Part shown: in pieces, positions 25,009 through 33,007 of the stretch
Layout of the letters: the number at the start of each line of letters is the position of its first letter
Numbering within the stretch: position 1 is the first letter of the stretch
Source: Christiangramia fulva
GTDB lineage: Bacteria; Bacteroidota; Bacteroidia; Flavobacteriales; Flavobacteriaceae
NCBI RefSeq assembly: GCF_003024155.1
Contig: NZ_CP028136.1
Coordinates: forward strand, 3,782,001 to 3,846,000
Reading direction: 5' to 3'
DNA length: 64,000 nucleotides
Translations under genes and position numbers: made by a program
Notes under the pieces: model-generated
Databases searched by the model: none
What the model was told of the DNA's origin: nothing
The model's input: only the letters and a program-made list of their open reading frames with translations

Positions 25009-25992
25009 TTATCCCGCGCTCAGGCCGTCTTTTTGTCCTAACTGACGTAACATTTTAAAATGCTGACCTATAGCGGTGAAAAAAGTGTGTTTGTTATGAT
25101 ATGGTAACCCATATTCCCGTGCGGTTTCTGCCACGATATGGGAAATCTTACGATAATGTACATGACATACATTAGGTAATAAATGATGTTCTATCTGGTA
25201 ATTTAATCCTCCTATGAACCATGAAAAAATGCGGCTTTTTGGAGAAAAATTGCTGGTGGTCATCAGCTGATGGCTCGCCCAGTCGCCTTCGATAAACCCG
25301 TTTTCATCGGGTAAAGGATATTCGCTGTTGGGTACAATATGCGCCAGCTGAAAAACAGTGGTAATAAGTAAACCGGTAACGAAATGCATGCTTAAAAAGG
25401 CCAGAACAATTATCCACCAGGATATAGGAACCACAATAATGGGTACTATCAATACCAGTGAAAATGAAATCAACTTCCACATGATCGCCTTCATAAGCTC
25501 ATTGCTGAAATATTTTTGATCTTTAAAGAATCCCATTTTACGATAGCGTGCCATTCTCACAAAATCTTTTACCGTCACCCATGAAACAGTAGACAATCCA
25601 TAAAAAAACCAGGAGTAAATATGCTGAAATTTATGGATTCCATACCTGCGGGTATGAGGTGTAAATCTTAAAAAGAAAGGCGGGTTAATATCGTCATCAG
25701 CTTCCTCTACATTGGTAAAGGTATGATGCAAAACGTTGTGCTGGATTCGCCAAACACTCGCATTGGCACCGATTAAATTCAAGGTATAACCAAGATATTT
25801 ATTTACCCGGCTGTTTTTGGAATACGAATTATGAATGGCATCATGCATGATCCCCATACCAATTCCGGCCATTCCAAAACCACTTAAAATATAAAGGCTA
25901 AAAAGAAGCCAAATACTCTCCACGATCCCAGTATTGATGACAACAAGCGGAACCAGGTACAACAGGCACATGATCACTGTCTTCGCGATCAT
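25009..25992 (-). CDS. Fatty acid desaturase, first in-frame ATG; real N-terminus upstream
   Basis: A membrane-bound di-iron acyl-lipid/acyl-CoA desaturase. From the ATG at 25992 it has 327 residues, with the three histidine boxes H-D-A-I-H, H-N-V-L-H-H and Q-I-E-H-H, and several membrane helices. The same frame remains open upstream for 52 codons, to a TAA at 26149-26151. It encodes a stretch (S-D-F-S-K-T-L-R-Q-R-V-N-S-Y-F-K-K-N-N) that matches the usual N-terminus of these desaturases. No in-frame ATG, GTG or TTG exists there. An ATA at 26113-26115 reads M-like into S-I-K-S-N-P-R-F, so a non-AUG start or a start-loss mutation is likely. See findings. The csp gene follows. Confidence 0.85.
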   Translation of the reverse strand: MIAKTVIMCLLYLVPLVVINTGIVESIWLLFSLYILSGFGMAGIGMGIMHDAIHNSYSKNSRVNKYLGYTLNLIGANASVWRIQHNVLHHTFTNVEEADDDINPPFFLRFTPHTRRYGIHKFQHIYSWFFYGLSTVSWVTVKDFVRMARYRKMGFFKDQKYFSNELMKAIMWKLISFSLVLIVPIIVVPISWWIIVLAFLSMHFVTGLLITTVFQLAHIVPNSEYPLPDENGFIEGDWASHQLMTTSNFSPKSRIFSWFIGGLNYQIEHHLLPNVCHVHYRKISHIVAETAREYGLPYHNKHTFFTAIGQHFKMLRQLGQKDGLSAG

Positions 25993-26209
25993 ACTGCCAT
26001 TGGCATGTTTACTCAGGTTATTTTTCTTGAAATAGGAATTTACCCGTTGTCTCAGAGTCTTTGAAAAATCAGATCCTCTGTTTTGACTGAATCTTGGATT
26101 ACTTTTGATACTTATTATTTTTAAACGTCGTCTTTTTGGTAATTCAGATTAACTTGAGAAGATCCTGTAAGAAATTAAAAAGTGAAGAATACTAAATTGA
26201 ACAACGCAG

Positions 26210-26217
26210 CAAATATA
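26210..26217 (-). promoter_or_regulatory. -7 element of the desaturase gene
   Basis: On the - strand TATATTTG fits TAnnTTTG exactly and lies about 95 bases before the candidate ATA start and just outside the open desaturase frame. The transcript would therefore include all of the upstream coding-like stretch, which supports its being translated. Confidence 0.5.
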
Positions 26218-26282
26218 GTCTTATTTAAATAGCTTAAACTATTTTATCAGATTAATTTTCAATAAACTACAGAATAAGGATA

Positions 26283-26741
26283 TTAAGAAGCTAATTTTTT
26301 CACATTTACAGCCGTCATTCCTTTCATTCCTCTTTCAAGATCGAAACTCACTTTATCGTTTTCCTGAATTTCATCCACGAGGCCGCTGATATGAACAAAA
26401 TATTCTTCGCCGAATTTGGTTCCTTTAATAAAGCCATATCCCTTGGAATGATTGAAAAAGGTAACTTTTCCTTCGGTTTCAACTTCTTCGGGCTCGCGAT
26501 CTTCTTTTTTGGGAACATTGATTTCAATGTCTTCGGCGGCAACTTCAACTTTTTGGGAAGGATCCGGAGGCGTATCGGTGAGATTTCCGTCGGCATCTAC
26601 ATAGGCGATCATATCTTCAAAAGAAGCACCTTTATTAGAATTATCTTTACGCTCCTGCTTTTTGCGTTCTTTTTCTTTACGCTTTTTTAATTTTTTTTTC
26701 TCTTTTTCAATTTTACTTTGTGTTTGTCTGGATTTTGCCAT
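26283..26741 (-). CDS. Cold-shock domain protein with basic N-terminal extension
   Basis: A 152-residue protein. Residues 1-36 are almost entirely lysine, arginine, glutamate and glutamine (K-E-K-K-K-L-K-K-R-K-E-K-E-R), likely a charged helix that binds nucleic acid. Residues about 37-87 are an acidic linker, and residues 88-152 form a cold-shock domain with K-G-Y-G-F-I (RNP1) and E-Y-F-V-H-I (RNP2). This extended form is common in Bacteroidota and may be a general RNA chaperone. It ends 131 bases before the desaturase reading frame on the same strand. Confidence 0.9.
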   Translation of the reverse strand: MAKSRQTQSKIEKEKKKLKKRKEKERKKQERKDNSNKGASFEDMIAYVDADGNLTDTPPDPSQKVEVAAEDIEINVPKKEDREPEEVETEGKVTFFNHSKGYGFIKGTKFGEEYFVHISGLVDEIQENDKVSFDLERGMKGMTAVNVKKLAS

Positions 26742-27023
26742 ATATGTTATTTAATGAATACTCTTTTTCATGTTTTGAACCACTAAACGAATTCCGGTAA
26801 ATGAGCGGGAAGTATCTTTTTGAAGGATGTATTCGGATAGTTGGGGGATTTTTTCTGTCCCACACTAAAATTTTTCAAAAGTAATTATAAAAACTGACAA
26901 ATCTTAGCACTTCAACTTATAATATTGAGAATTATTCCTTCCTATTATTCATTTTTATTTCCTATTCTGAAACTACAGATCCTGAATTTTTCTCCAAATT
27001 CGAAAATTGCATATCTTCCGGAT

Positions 27024-27458
27024 ATGAAATTCCGGTTCAGATTTTTAATTCTTTCCCTACTGATTTTCTGCAGTGCGCAAGCTCAGACCTTCAATTCTTC
27101 ACTTACCGAATACCGTTACGGCAGTTACGAATTAGATTCCCCGTATAAATGGAAAAATACTTCAATTACCATTACCGATGATACCATTACCGTTATTACC
27201 CATCAAAAAAATGGTATGGAAGCGCAGCGTTGGGCCGTCAATAATCAGGAAATTGTCAAAAAAGAAAATTCAACTGTTCATCAATATTTCACACAACTGA
27301 TCAATGCTCCAAAAAACAAACTGCTACCTACAATATTCAGTGTTTGGAAGAATAATAACGGAAAAATCGAATTTATAGATATGGAAATCCCACCATTATC
27401 AAAAAGAGAAGAAGCTCCTCATATTACGGCCAGATTTCATATTGACTATACTTTTTAA
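27024..27458 (+). CDS. Hypothetical secreted protein
   Basis: A 144-residue protein from the ATG at 27024, which gives a good signal peptide (F-L-I-L-S-L-L-I-F-C-S-A-Q-A ending before Q-T-F). An in-frame ATG at 26925 would add an implausible hydrophobic leader. The mature part has repeated S-I-T-I-T-D-D-T-I-T-V-I-T-type beta strands and no motif I recognise. It lies 68 bases upstream of the M49 peptidase gene on the same strand and may be co-transcribed. Function unknown. Confidence 0.65.
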   Translation: MKFRFRFLILSLLIFCSAQAQTFNSSLTEYRYGSYELDSPYKWKNTSITITDDTITVITHQKNGMEAQRWAVNNQEIVKKENSTVHQYFTQLINAPKNKLLPTIFSVWKNNNGKIEFIDMEIPPLSKREEAPHITARFHIDYTF

Positions 27459-27526
27459 ACCGGCAACCTGTTACCTACACAGAAAAACCACTAACTTTAA
27501 GCTCGATTTAACCAAAAACACAAAAA

Positions 27527-29197
27527 ATGAATAAATACTTTTTTTCTTCATTATTACTAGCTTCAATTCTATTGACAGGCTGTAAAAATGAAAGCCGGGA
27601 AAATGATGAAACTATCGAAAAACAGGATTCCACTATGGTGGCTTCAGGAATTGATATTCAGAAAAAGGTGAACCAATATGCCGAAGTGAAACTCACTTCA
27701 GATGTTTCTAAGCTCACCGAAAATCAGAAGAAAATAATTCCTCTTTTGATTGAAGCAGCAAAAATTACCGACAGCCTTTTCTGGTATCAGTCTTTTGGCG
27801 GCAGGGATACTTTAATGCCGAAACTTGATGAAACCGCTGCAAAGTATGTTCAGATCAATTATGGTCCGTGGGACAGGCTGAATAATCTTGAGCCTTTTAT
27901 CAAGGGCTACGGAGAAAAACCGGAAGGGGCTAATTTTTATCCGGTAGATATGACCAAAGAAGAATTTAAATCGGCAGATGTCTCTGATAAAGACAGCCAG
28001 TACACTTTTATCAGGAGGGATGAAAACGGAAACCTGAAAGGGATCTGGTACCATGAAATGTTTCCTGAAAAAGTGAAAAAAGCAGCCGATCTTTTAAAGC
28101 AGGCTGCCGAACTGGCTGAAGACCCAGGATTTAAAAAATACCTTAAGCTTCGTGCCGAAGCTTTGCTAACCGATGAATATTACCAGAGTGACGTGGCCTG
28201 GATGCAAATGAAGAACAATTCGCTAGATATGGTTACCGGGCCTATAGAGTCTTATGAAGATCGTCTTTTTGGAACCAAGACCTCTTACGAATCGTATGTA
28301 CTTATCAAAGACAAAGAATGGAGCGAAAAACTGGCAAAATATATCGCCTTTCTTCCCATGCTTCAAAAAGAATTACCGGTAAAAGCGAAATATAAAACCG
28401 AAAAGCCCGGAACGGAATCTGATCTTAACGCCTATGACGTGGTCTATTATGCGGGTGATTCGAATGCCGGAAGTAAGACCATTGCCATTAATCTGCCAAA
28501 CGATGAACGGGTTCAGGGTAAATATGGCAGCAGGCGTCTTCAGCTAAAAAATGCGATGCGCGCGAAATATGATAAGATCCTCGTTCCTATTGCCAATGAA
28601 CTTATTGCCGAAGACCAGCAAAAGAACATCACTTTTGACGCCTTCTTTGCCAATACAATGTTCCACGAGGTCGCTCACGGCCTGGGAATTAAAAATACCA
28701 TCAATAAAAAAGGTACCGTTCGCGAGGCGTTGAAAGAAAACTATTCGGCTTTAGAGGAAGGAAAAGCTGACGTGCTTGGGATTTATATGATCACCAAACT
28801 TCACGAAAAAGGTGAATTAAAAGACGCCGATTTAAAGGATTATTACGTGACCTTTCTTGCCAGTATCTTTCGTTCAGTGAGATTTGGAGCTTCTGAAGCC
28901 CATGGAAAGGCCAATATCGTTCGTTTTAATTATTTTAAAGACAAAGGCGCCTTTACCCTCAATGAAAATGGCCGTTACAGCGTAAATATGGAAAAATTCA
29001 AAGATGCCATTAATGCTCTTTCCAATGATATTCTCGTGCTCCAGGGAGAAGGTGATTATGAAGGCACTGGAAAATTATTCGAAGAAAAAGGAAAGATCGA
29101 CGAACAGCTTAAAGCTGCCCTTCAACAGCTCCAGGATAAAAATATTCCTGTAGACGTGGTTTTTGACCAGGGAGTGAATGTACTGGGCCTCGAATAA
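27527..29197 (+). CDS. M49-type (dipeptidyl-peptidase III-like) zinc peptidase lipoprotein
   Basis: A 556-residue lipoprotein (signal ends at L-T-G-C, cysteine near residue 19) of the M49 metallopeptidase family. The zinc site is H-E-V-A-H at residues 380-384 with the second motif E-E-G-K-A-D at 410-415, which supplies the third ligand. Most DPP III enzymes have the six-residue H-E-x-x-G-H. Here it is the five-residue form, reported for some bacterial members. The enzyme would release dipeptides from short peptides at the cell envelope. A strong terminator follows. Confidence 0.87.
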   Translation: MNKYFFSSLLLASILLTGCKNESRENDETIEKQDSTMVASGIDIQKKVNQYAEVKLTSDVSKLTENQKKIIPLLIEAAKITDSLFWYQSFGGRDTLMPKLDETAAKYVQINYGPWDRLNNLEPFIKGYGEKPEGANFYPVDMTKEEFKSADVSDKDSQYTFIRRDENGNLKGIWYHEMFPEKVKKAADLLKQAAELAEDPGFKKYLKLRAEALLTDEYYQSDVAWMQMKNNSLDMVTGPIESYEDRLFGTKTSYESYVLIKDKEWSEKLAKYIAFLPMLQKELPVKAKYKTEKPGTESDLNAYDVVYYAGDSNAGSKTIAINLPNDERVQGKYGSRRLQLKNAMRAKYDKILVPIANELIAEDQQKNITFDAFFANTMFHEVAHGLGIKNTINKKGTVREALKENYSALEEGKADVLGIYMITKLHEKGELKDADLKDYYVTFLASIFRSVRFGASEAHGKANIVRFNYFKDKGAFTLNENGRYSVNMEKFKDAINALSNDILVLQGEGDYEGTGKLFEEKGKIDEQLKAALQQLQDKNIPVDVVFDQGVNVLGLE

Positions 29198-29222
29198 GAA
29201 ATTTCACTGAAAACATTTAAAG

Positions 29223-29261
29223 AATCTGGCGGAGTAAATCTTATTACCCGCCAGATTTTTT
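29223..29261 (+). terminator. Terminator after the M49 peptidase gene
   Basis: AATCTGGCGG (29223-29232) and CCGCCAGATT (29248-29257) form a perfect 10-bp stem around a 15-base loop, followed by a T-run to 29262. The converging amine oxidase gene ends at 29265, so the same stem may serve both strands. Confidence 0.82.
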
Positions 29262-29264
29262 TGC

Positions 29265-30749
29265 TTAAGCCAAATCATGAATTTCCTTTGCTGCTCTGGC
29301 TCCCGAGCGCAGGGCTCCTTCCATGGTACTTCTCAAAATACTGGTATGCTCCCCGGCAAAATGAACTCTTCCATGCGGTGCCTGAAGATCTTTCAGATAT
29401 TTGGTAACATCCCCTGGGCCAGGCCAGCTTGGCCCTCCAAGAGCATAAGGATCTTCGCTCCAGGCCTTGGAATAGAATTTCTGAAAATGTCCGTCGATAT
29501 TTGGATACACTATCGCCAGATTATCATGGGCCATTTTTTTGAGTTCAGCATCAGTTTTGCGGCCAATCTCACCAGCAGGCGGACCGGCAGTCATAGTTTC
29601 CAGCACAGCCGGTTGAGTCATGGATGTGCCGTTTGTTAAATGCGGATAAACCTGCTCTATTGGCAGATCGGTAATTGCAACCCCCGATATTTTTTCATCC
29701 CAAACAGGTTTGTCTATTTGCGAATATGTACGCGTAATATTTAGATAAGGCCAGTTTTCAGACGCGCGTTTTTTTGACGCACTCAGCTCCGGACTAAATT
29801 CTATTTTATTCATGACCTTTAAAGGAATGGTGGAAATCACATAATCTGCTTCGTGGACTTCAGGCATTCCACCCATGGTAGTAACTTTAACTCCTGATCC
29901 CGTATCTTCAATTTTCTTTACCTCTTTTTCATAATGTATGATATTACCAAGTTTTTCAGCCATTTTACGTGGAAGTTTATCATTCCCTCCCGCAAGTACA
30001 AAGGGAGTACCACCCATAAATAAACCAAAATCTGAAACCGCCATCGATAAAGCAGAAGTTTTTGTTGGAACAGCTCCAAACCATTGTGTTGCCTGTATAA
30101 GGTTTACAGCGCCTTCGCTGGCTCCCTGATTTTTCAGGTATTCGGCCATAGAATTTTTATCAAGAGTGACCAGGGGTTCTTTATCCCACAGATCAGGGTC
30201 GCCAATTTCCTGGGGAAGAGTGTCTATAATATATTTTTTCACTATTCCCATGGGTCCTAATTTCTGCTCTTCTTCGGTGAGGTCATAAGGCCATTTCACA
30301 TTTTCTGCACCTCCCACCGTAAATTGCTTTCCGTTCAGATAATAGATGACAGGTTTTTCAGGTAATGGATACGGTGCTTTTTCCAGCCCAAATTCGTTGA
30401 TATACTTTTTCGCATGCGTATAAGCATCAGAATATCCTGCAGCACCTCCCTCAGCATATAGTCCTTCAGAAAAAGGTTTTCTAATAGTGGAAACCCTGCC
30501 TCCTGGACGATTTCTTGCTTCAAGAATGGTCACATCATGACCGGCGTTCTTAAGTTCCCATGCCGCAGCCAGGCCGGCAAGACCAGCCCCAAGAACCAGC
30601 ACTTTTTTAGGCTTATTAGTTTTGTCGTTAATAAAACTTTGAGCTGCAAGCATGTTTGGAAAGAAAATTCCTGTTCCCAGGGCTCCAGCTCCCAGACCGA
30701 GGCTTTTTAAGAATTGCTTACGTGAAATTTGTGTTCCTTTTTTTTTCAT
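29265..30749 (-). CDS. Flavin-containing amine oxidase, Tat-exported
   Basis: A 494-residue FAD-dependent amine oxidase. The N-terminus carries an S-R-K-Q-F-L-K motif at residues 9-15, a variant twin-arginine signal (RK), then a glycine/alanine-rich hydrophobic stretch. The FAD dinucleotide fold V-L-G-A-G-L-A-G-L-A-A-A is at 52-63, followed by the E-A-R-x-R-x-G-G-R motif at 77-85. The C-terminal F-A-G-E-H-T-S motif near 465 is also typical, as in L-amino-acid oxidases and monoamine oxidases. It would deaminate amino acids or amines outside the cytoplasm, releasing H2O2 and ammonia. Substrate unknown. Confidence 0.88.
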   Translation of the reverse strand: MKKKGTQISRKQFLKSLGLGAGALGTGIFFPNMLAAQSFINDKTNKPKKVLVLGAGLAGLAAAWELKNAGHDVTILEARNRPGGRVSTIRKPFSEGLYAEGGAAGYSDAYTHAKKYINEFGLEKAPYPLPEKPVIYYLNGKQFTVGGAENVKWPYDLTEEEQKLGPMGIVKKYIIDTLPQEIGDPDLWDKEPLVTLDKNSMAEYLKNQGASEGAVNLIQATQWFGAVPTKTSALSMAVSDFGLFMGGTPFVLAGGNDKLPRKMAEKLGNIIHYEKEVKKIEDTGSGVKVTTMGGMPEVHEADYVISTIPLKVMNKIEFSPELSASKKRASENWPYLNITRTYSQIDKPVWDEKISGVAITDLPIEQVYPHLTNGTSMTQPAVLETMTAGPPAGEIGRKTDAELKKMAHDNLAIVYPNIDGHFQKFYSKAWSEDPYALGGPSWPGPGDVTKYLKDLQAPHGRVHFAGEHTSILRSTMEGALRSGARAAKEIHDLA

Positions 30750-30964
30750 GAGTAAAGGTTTTTGGTTAGTTATTTTCTTAATCTGCTTAGTAAAACCAAA
30801 TGTGGAAATGATATGGTGTAGGGAAGATTCATTTCCTTCATTAATGAGGGACTCTTAAATTTAATAATTTTTTTTAAATAAAGCTCGTATTTACTGAAAA
30901 TCAGGTAAATGAAATTTTTTTTATAAATTGTAGTTCAACCATAATTAACCAAAATCCAATTTTT

Positions 30965-31423
30965 ATGAAAAATTTATTTCAGCTAAGTTTATTATTCATA
31001 CTCATTACCAATTTTGTTTTTGCGCAGGAAAACAACGAGGCAAAGACGGCTATAGAAAATAATCTTCAAAAGCTTGAGAATGCTCTGCAACAAAAGGATT
31101 TTCAGAAATTCGGTTCCGTTTGGACCGAAGATGCAATGATAAAGTTTTCGGGCAAAGACCCCGTTACGAGTCGGCAGGCAATTATAGATATGCACCGACC
31201 TATGGCAGAGCATGGAATTAGAATCGACGCAACTACCAAAGAGGTCTATGCCAATAATAAATTTGCTACAGAAATAGGTACTTATAAGGTTATAAATGCC
31301 GATGATCAAACTATCGACACGGGCTACTACTCTACTCTCTGGAAAAAGGTAAATGGCGACTGGCTTATCTTTCGCGATATAATTAGCTCTTCCGTGCCAC
31401 CACAAAAGGCAGAAGGAAAATAA
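30965..31423 (+). CDS. Secreted SnoaL/DUF4440-like protein
   Basis: A 152-residue exported protein (signal F-I-L-I-T-N-F-V-F-A before Q-E-N). The mature part is a single NTF2-like alpha-beta barrel: A-I-E-N-N-L-Q-K-L-E-N-A-L-Q-Q-K-D near 30-46, W-T-E-D-A-M-I-K near 53-60 and a closing W-K-K-V-N-G-D-W-L-I-F-R-D. Such domains bind or isomerise small hydrophobic molecules; no catalytic residues can be assigned. It stands alone between an amine oxidase and a converging esterase. Confidence 0.8.
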   Translation: MKNLFQLSLLFILITNFVFAQENNEAKTAIENNLQKLENALQQKDFQKFGSVWTEDAMIKFSGKDPVTSRQAIIDMHRPMAEHGIRIDATTKEVYANNKFATEIGTYKVINADDQTIDTGYYSTLWKKVNGDWLIFRDIISSSVPPQKAEGK

Positions 31424-31432
31424 AATTTTTTT

Positions 31433-31472
31433 AAGTGCCAGGCTATAAGTTTAGGCTTCCGGCCCGGCACTT
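31433..31472. terminator. Hairpin between converging DUF4440 and esterase genes
   Basis: AAGTGCC (31433-31439) pairs with GGCACTT (31466-31472), with GGC/GCC bases inside adding to the stem. A T-run lies at 31426-31432. The right arm lies in the last codons of the esterase gene, so the element works from the - strand side as well. Confidence 0.5.
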
Positions 31473-32158
31473 TCTTTTAGTAAAGGTTTAAGCACTTCCC
31501 AGACATTTTTGGCTACGATCTTATCGCCTTCCGCAGTGGGATGAATCCCGTCCTGCTGATTAAGCTCAGAGTTTCCGGCCACACCTTTTAATAAAAACGG
31601 GATCAGGTACACATTGTTCTTTTCAGCCAATTCTGGAAAAATTTTACGGAACTTCTCCGTATAATCCTGTCCCATATTAGGCGGGATCTGCATTCCGGCG
31701 AGAATGATCTTTACCTCCGGATTCTTTTTTCTCACCTTATCAATGATGTCCTGGAGGTTTTTTCGCGTTTCTTCCAGGGGTATTCCCCTTAAGCCGTCAT
31801 TGGCCCCCAATTCGAGAACAAAAATATCCACGCCCTGTTTCAGCACCCAATCCAGGCGATTTTTACCCGCAGCCGTAGTCTCCCCGCTCAGCCCGGCATT
31901 TATCACTTCATAATTCAGTCCCAACGAATCTATTTTTTTCTGAATTAATTCCGGAAAAGCCTGCCCTTCCTCCAAACCATAACCGGCCGTTAGACTGTTG
32001 CCGAAAAAAAGGATGGTTTTTTCCTGGTTTTGATCTTTGGAAACCAGCGTTTTCGCTTCTGATTCTTCTGAAGTTTTCTGCTCCTTTTTTTCAGAATTCC
32101 CGCAGGAAGTGATCAATAACAGTAGAACAAGCGTTAAACTTTTGAAAGTTTCGTTCAT
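31451..32158 (-). CDS. TesA-like SGNH esterase/lipase lipoprotein
   Basis: A 235-residue SGNH hydrolase from the ATG at 32158, which puts the lipoprotein cysteine in L-L-I-T-S-C. A longer start at 32185 is possible. The catalytic serine is in F-F-G-N-S-L-T-A-G-Y, block III is G-A-N-D-G-L and the catalytic Asp/His are in D-G-I-H-P-T. This set matches TesA-type lysophospholipase/arylesterases. A charged linker (E-K-K-E-Q-K-T-S-E-E) tethers the enzyme at the envelope. It is divergent from an ABC transporter whose components match YbbA/YbbP, the E. coli neighbours of tesA. Confidence 0.88.
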   Translation of the reverse strand: MNETFKSLTLVLLLLITSCGNSEKKEQKTSEESEAKTLVSKDQNQEKTILFFGNSLTAGYGLEEGQAFPELIQKKIDSLGLNYEVINAGLSGETTAAGKNRLDWVLKQGVDIFVLELGANDGLRGIPLEETRKNLQDIIDKVRKKNPEVKIILAGMQIPPNMGQDYTEKFRKIFPELAEKNNVYLIPFLLKGVAGNSELNQQDGIHPTAEGDKIVAKNVWEVLKPLLKESAGPEA

Positions 32159-32317
32159 TGAAAGGTATTTATTTTTAAAAACCATTTGTTTGTTTAGCTT
32201 TATACTTCAACTCTCCCGGATTGCGAGAGAAGTTTTTAATGAGGTGGTTAATTTTTTAGTTCTTTATTCCCGGGCCATAAAATCCTCCTGTGAGTAAAGA
32301 AAACCAAAAGCTGTGAA

Positions 32318-33007
32318 ATGGCAAAAATTTTAAAAATCGAAAACCTGAATAAATCCTATAAAAGCGGATCGAAAAATATAAAAGTGCTCGAAAATATCAA
32401 TTTTGAGGTTGAAAAAGGTGAAACTTTTGCCATTGTAGGGCCTTCCGGAAGTGGGAAAACCACGCTTCTAGGCCTTTGCGCCGGACTGGATAATCCCGAT
32501 AGCGGAATGGTCGAGATTGCCGGCACTGACCTCCGGCTGTTAAATGAAGATGAAAAAGCGGCCCTGAGAAATGAAAAAATAGGATTTGTTTTTCAAAATT
32601 TTCAGCTTATACCTACGCTTACGGCAATTGAAAACGTGGCGGTGCCTCTTGAACTGCGAGGCGATAAAAAAGCCGTTGAAAAAAGCAGGAAATTACTGGA
32701 AAAGGTAGGCCTTGGCGACAGGCTTGACCACTACCCTTCTCAACTTTCGGGTGGAGAACAGCAGCGAGTGGCGGTGGCAAGAGCTTTTAGCAATTCCCCT
32801 GAAATTCTTTTTGCCGATGAACCTACCGGGAATTTGGATGCGGAGACCGGCGGCAATGTAATTCAACTGTTACTGGAACTAAATCAGCTTTCAAATACCA
32901 CGCTTGTGATCGTCACTCACGATATGGAACTGGCCCAGAAAACCGAAAATATCCTGCATATCAAAGGTGGAAAAACTTCCGGAGTTAGTAAAAACCTCCG
33001 GCCATGA
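32318..33007 (+). CDS. ABC transporter ATP-binding protein (YbbA/LolD type)
   Basis: A 229-residue ATPase. Walker A is G-P-S-G-S-G-K-T at 41-48, the signature L-S-G-G-E-Q-Q is at 143-149 and Walker B is I-L-F-A-D-E at 163-168, followed by the D-loop. It belongs to the MacB/LolD/YbbA branch that powers FtsX-like permeases. Its stop overlaps the permease start by four bases, so the two are translated together. It faces the TesA-like esterase gene across a divergent promoter region. Confidence 0.93.
   Translation: MAKILKIENLNKSYKSGSKNIKVLENINFEVEKGETFAIVGPSGSGKTTLLGLCAGLDNPDSGMVEIAGTDLRLLNEDEKAALRNEKIGFVFQNFQLIPTLTAIENVAVPLELRGDKKAVEKSRKLLEKVGLGDRLDHYPSQLSGGEQQRVAVARAFSNSPEILFADEPTGNLDAETGGNVIQLLLELNQLSNTTLVIVTHDMELAQKTENILHIKGGKTSGVSKNLRP

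Noticed and set aside
26925-27023. Longer start for the hypothetical secreted protein
   Set aside because: The added segment is aromatic and hydrophobic and would place the proper signal peptide internally.
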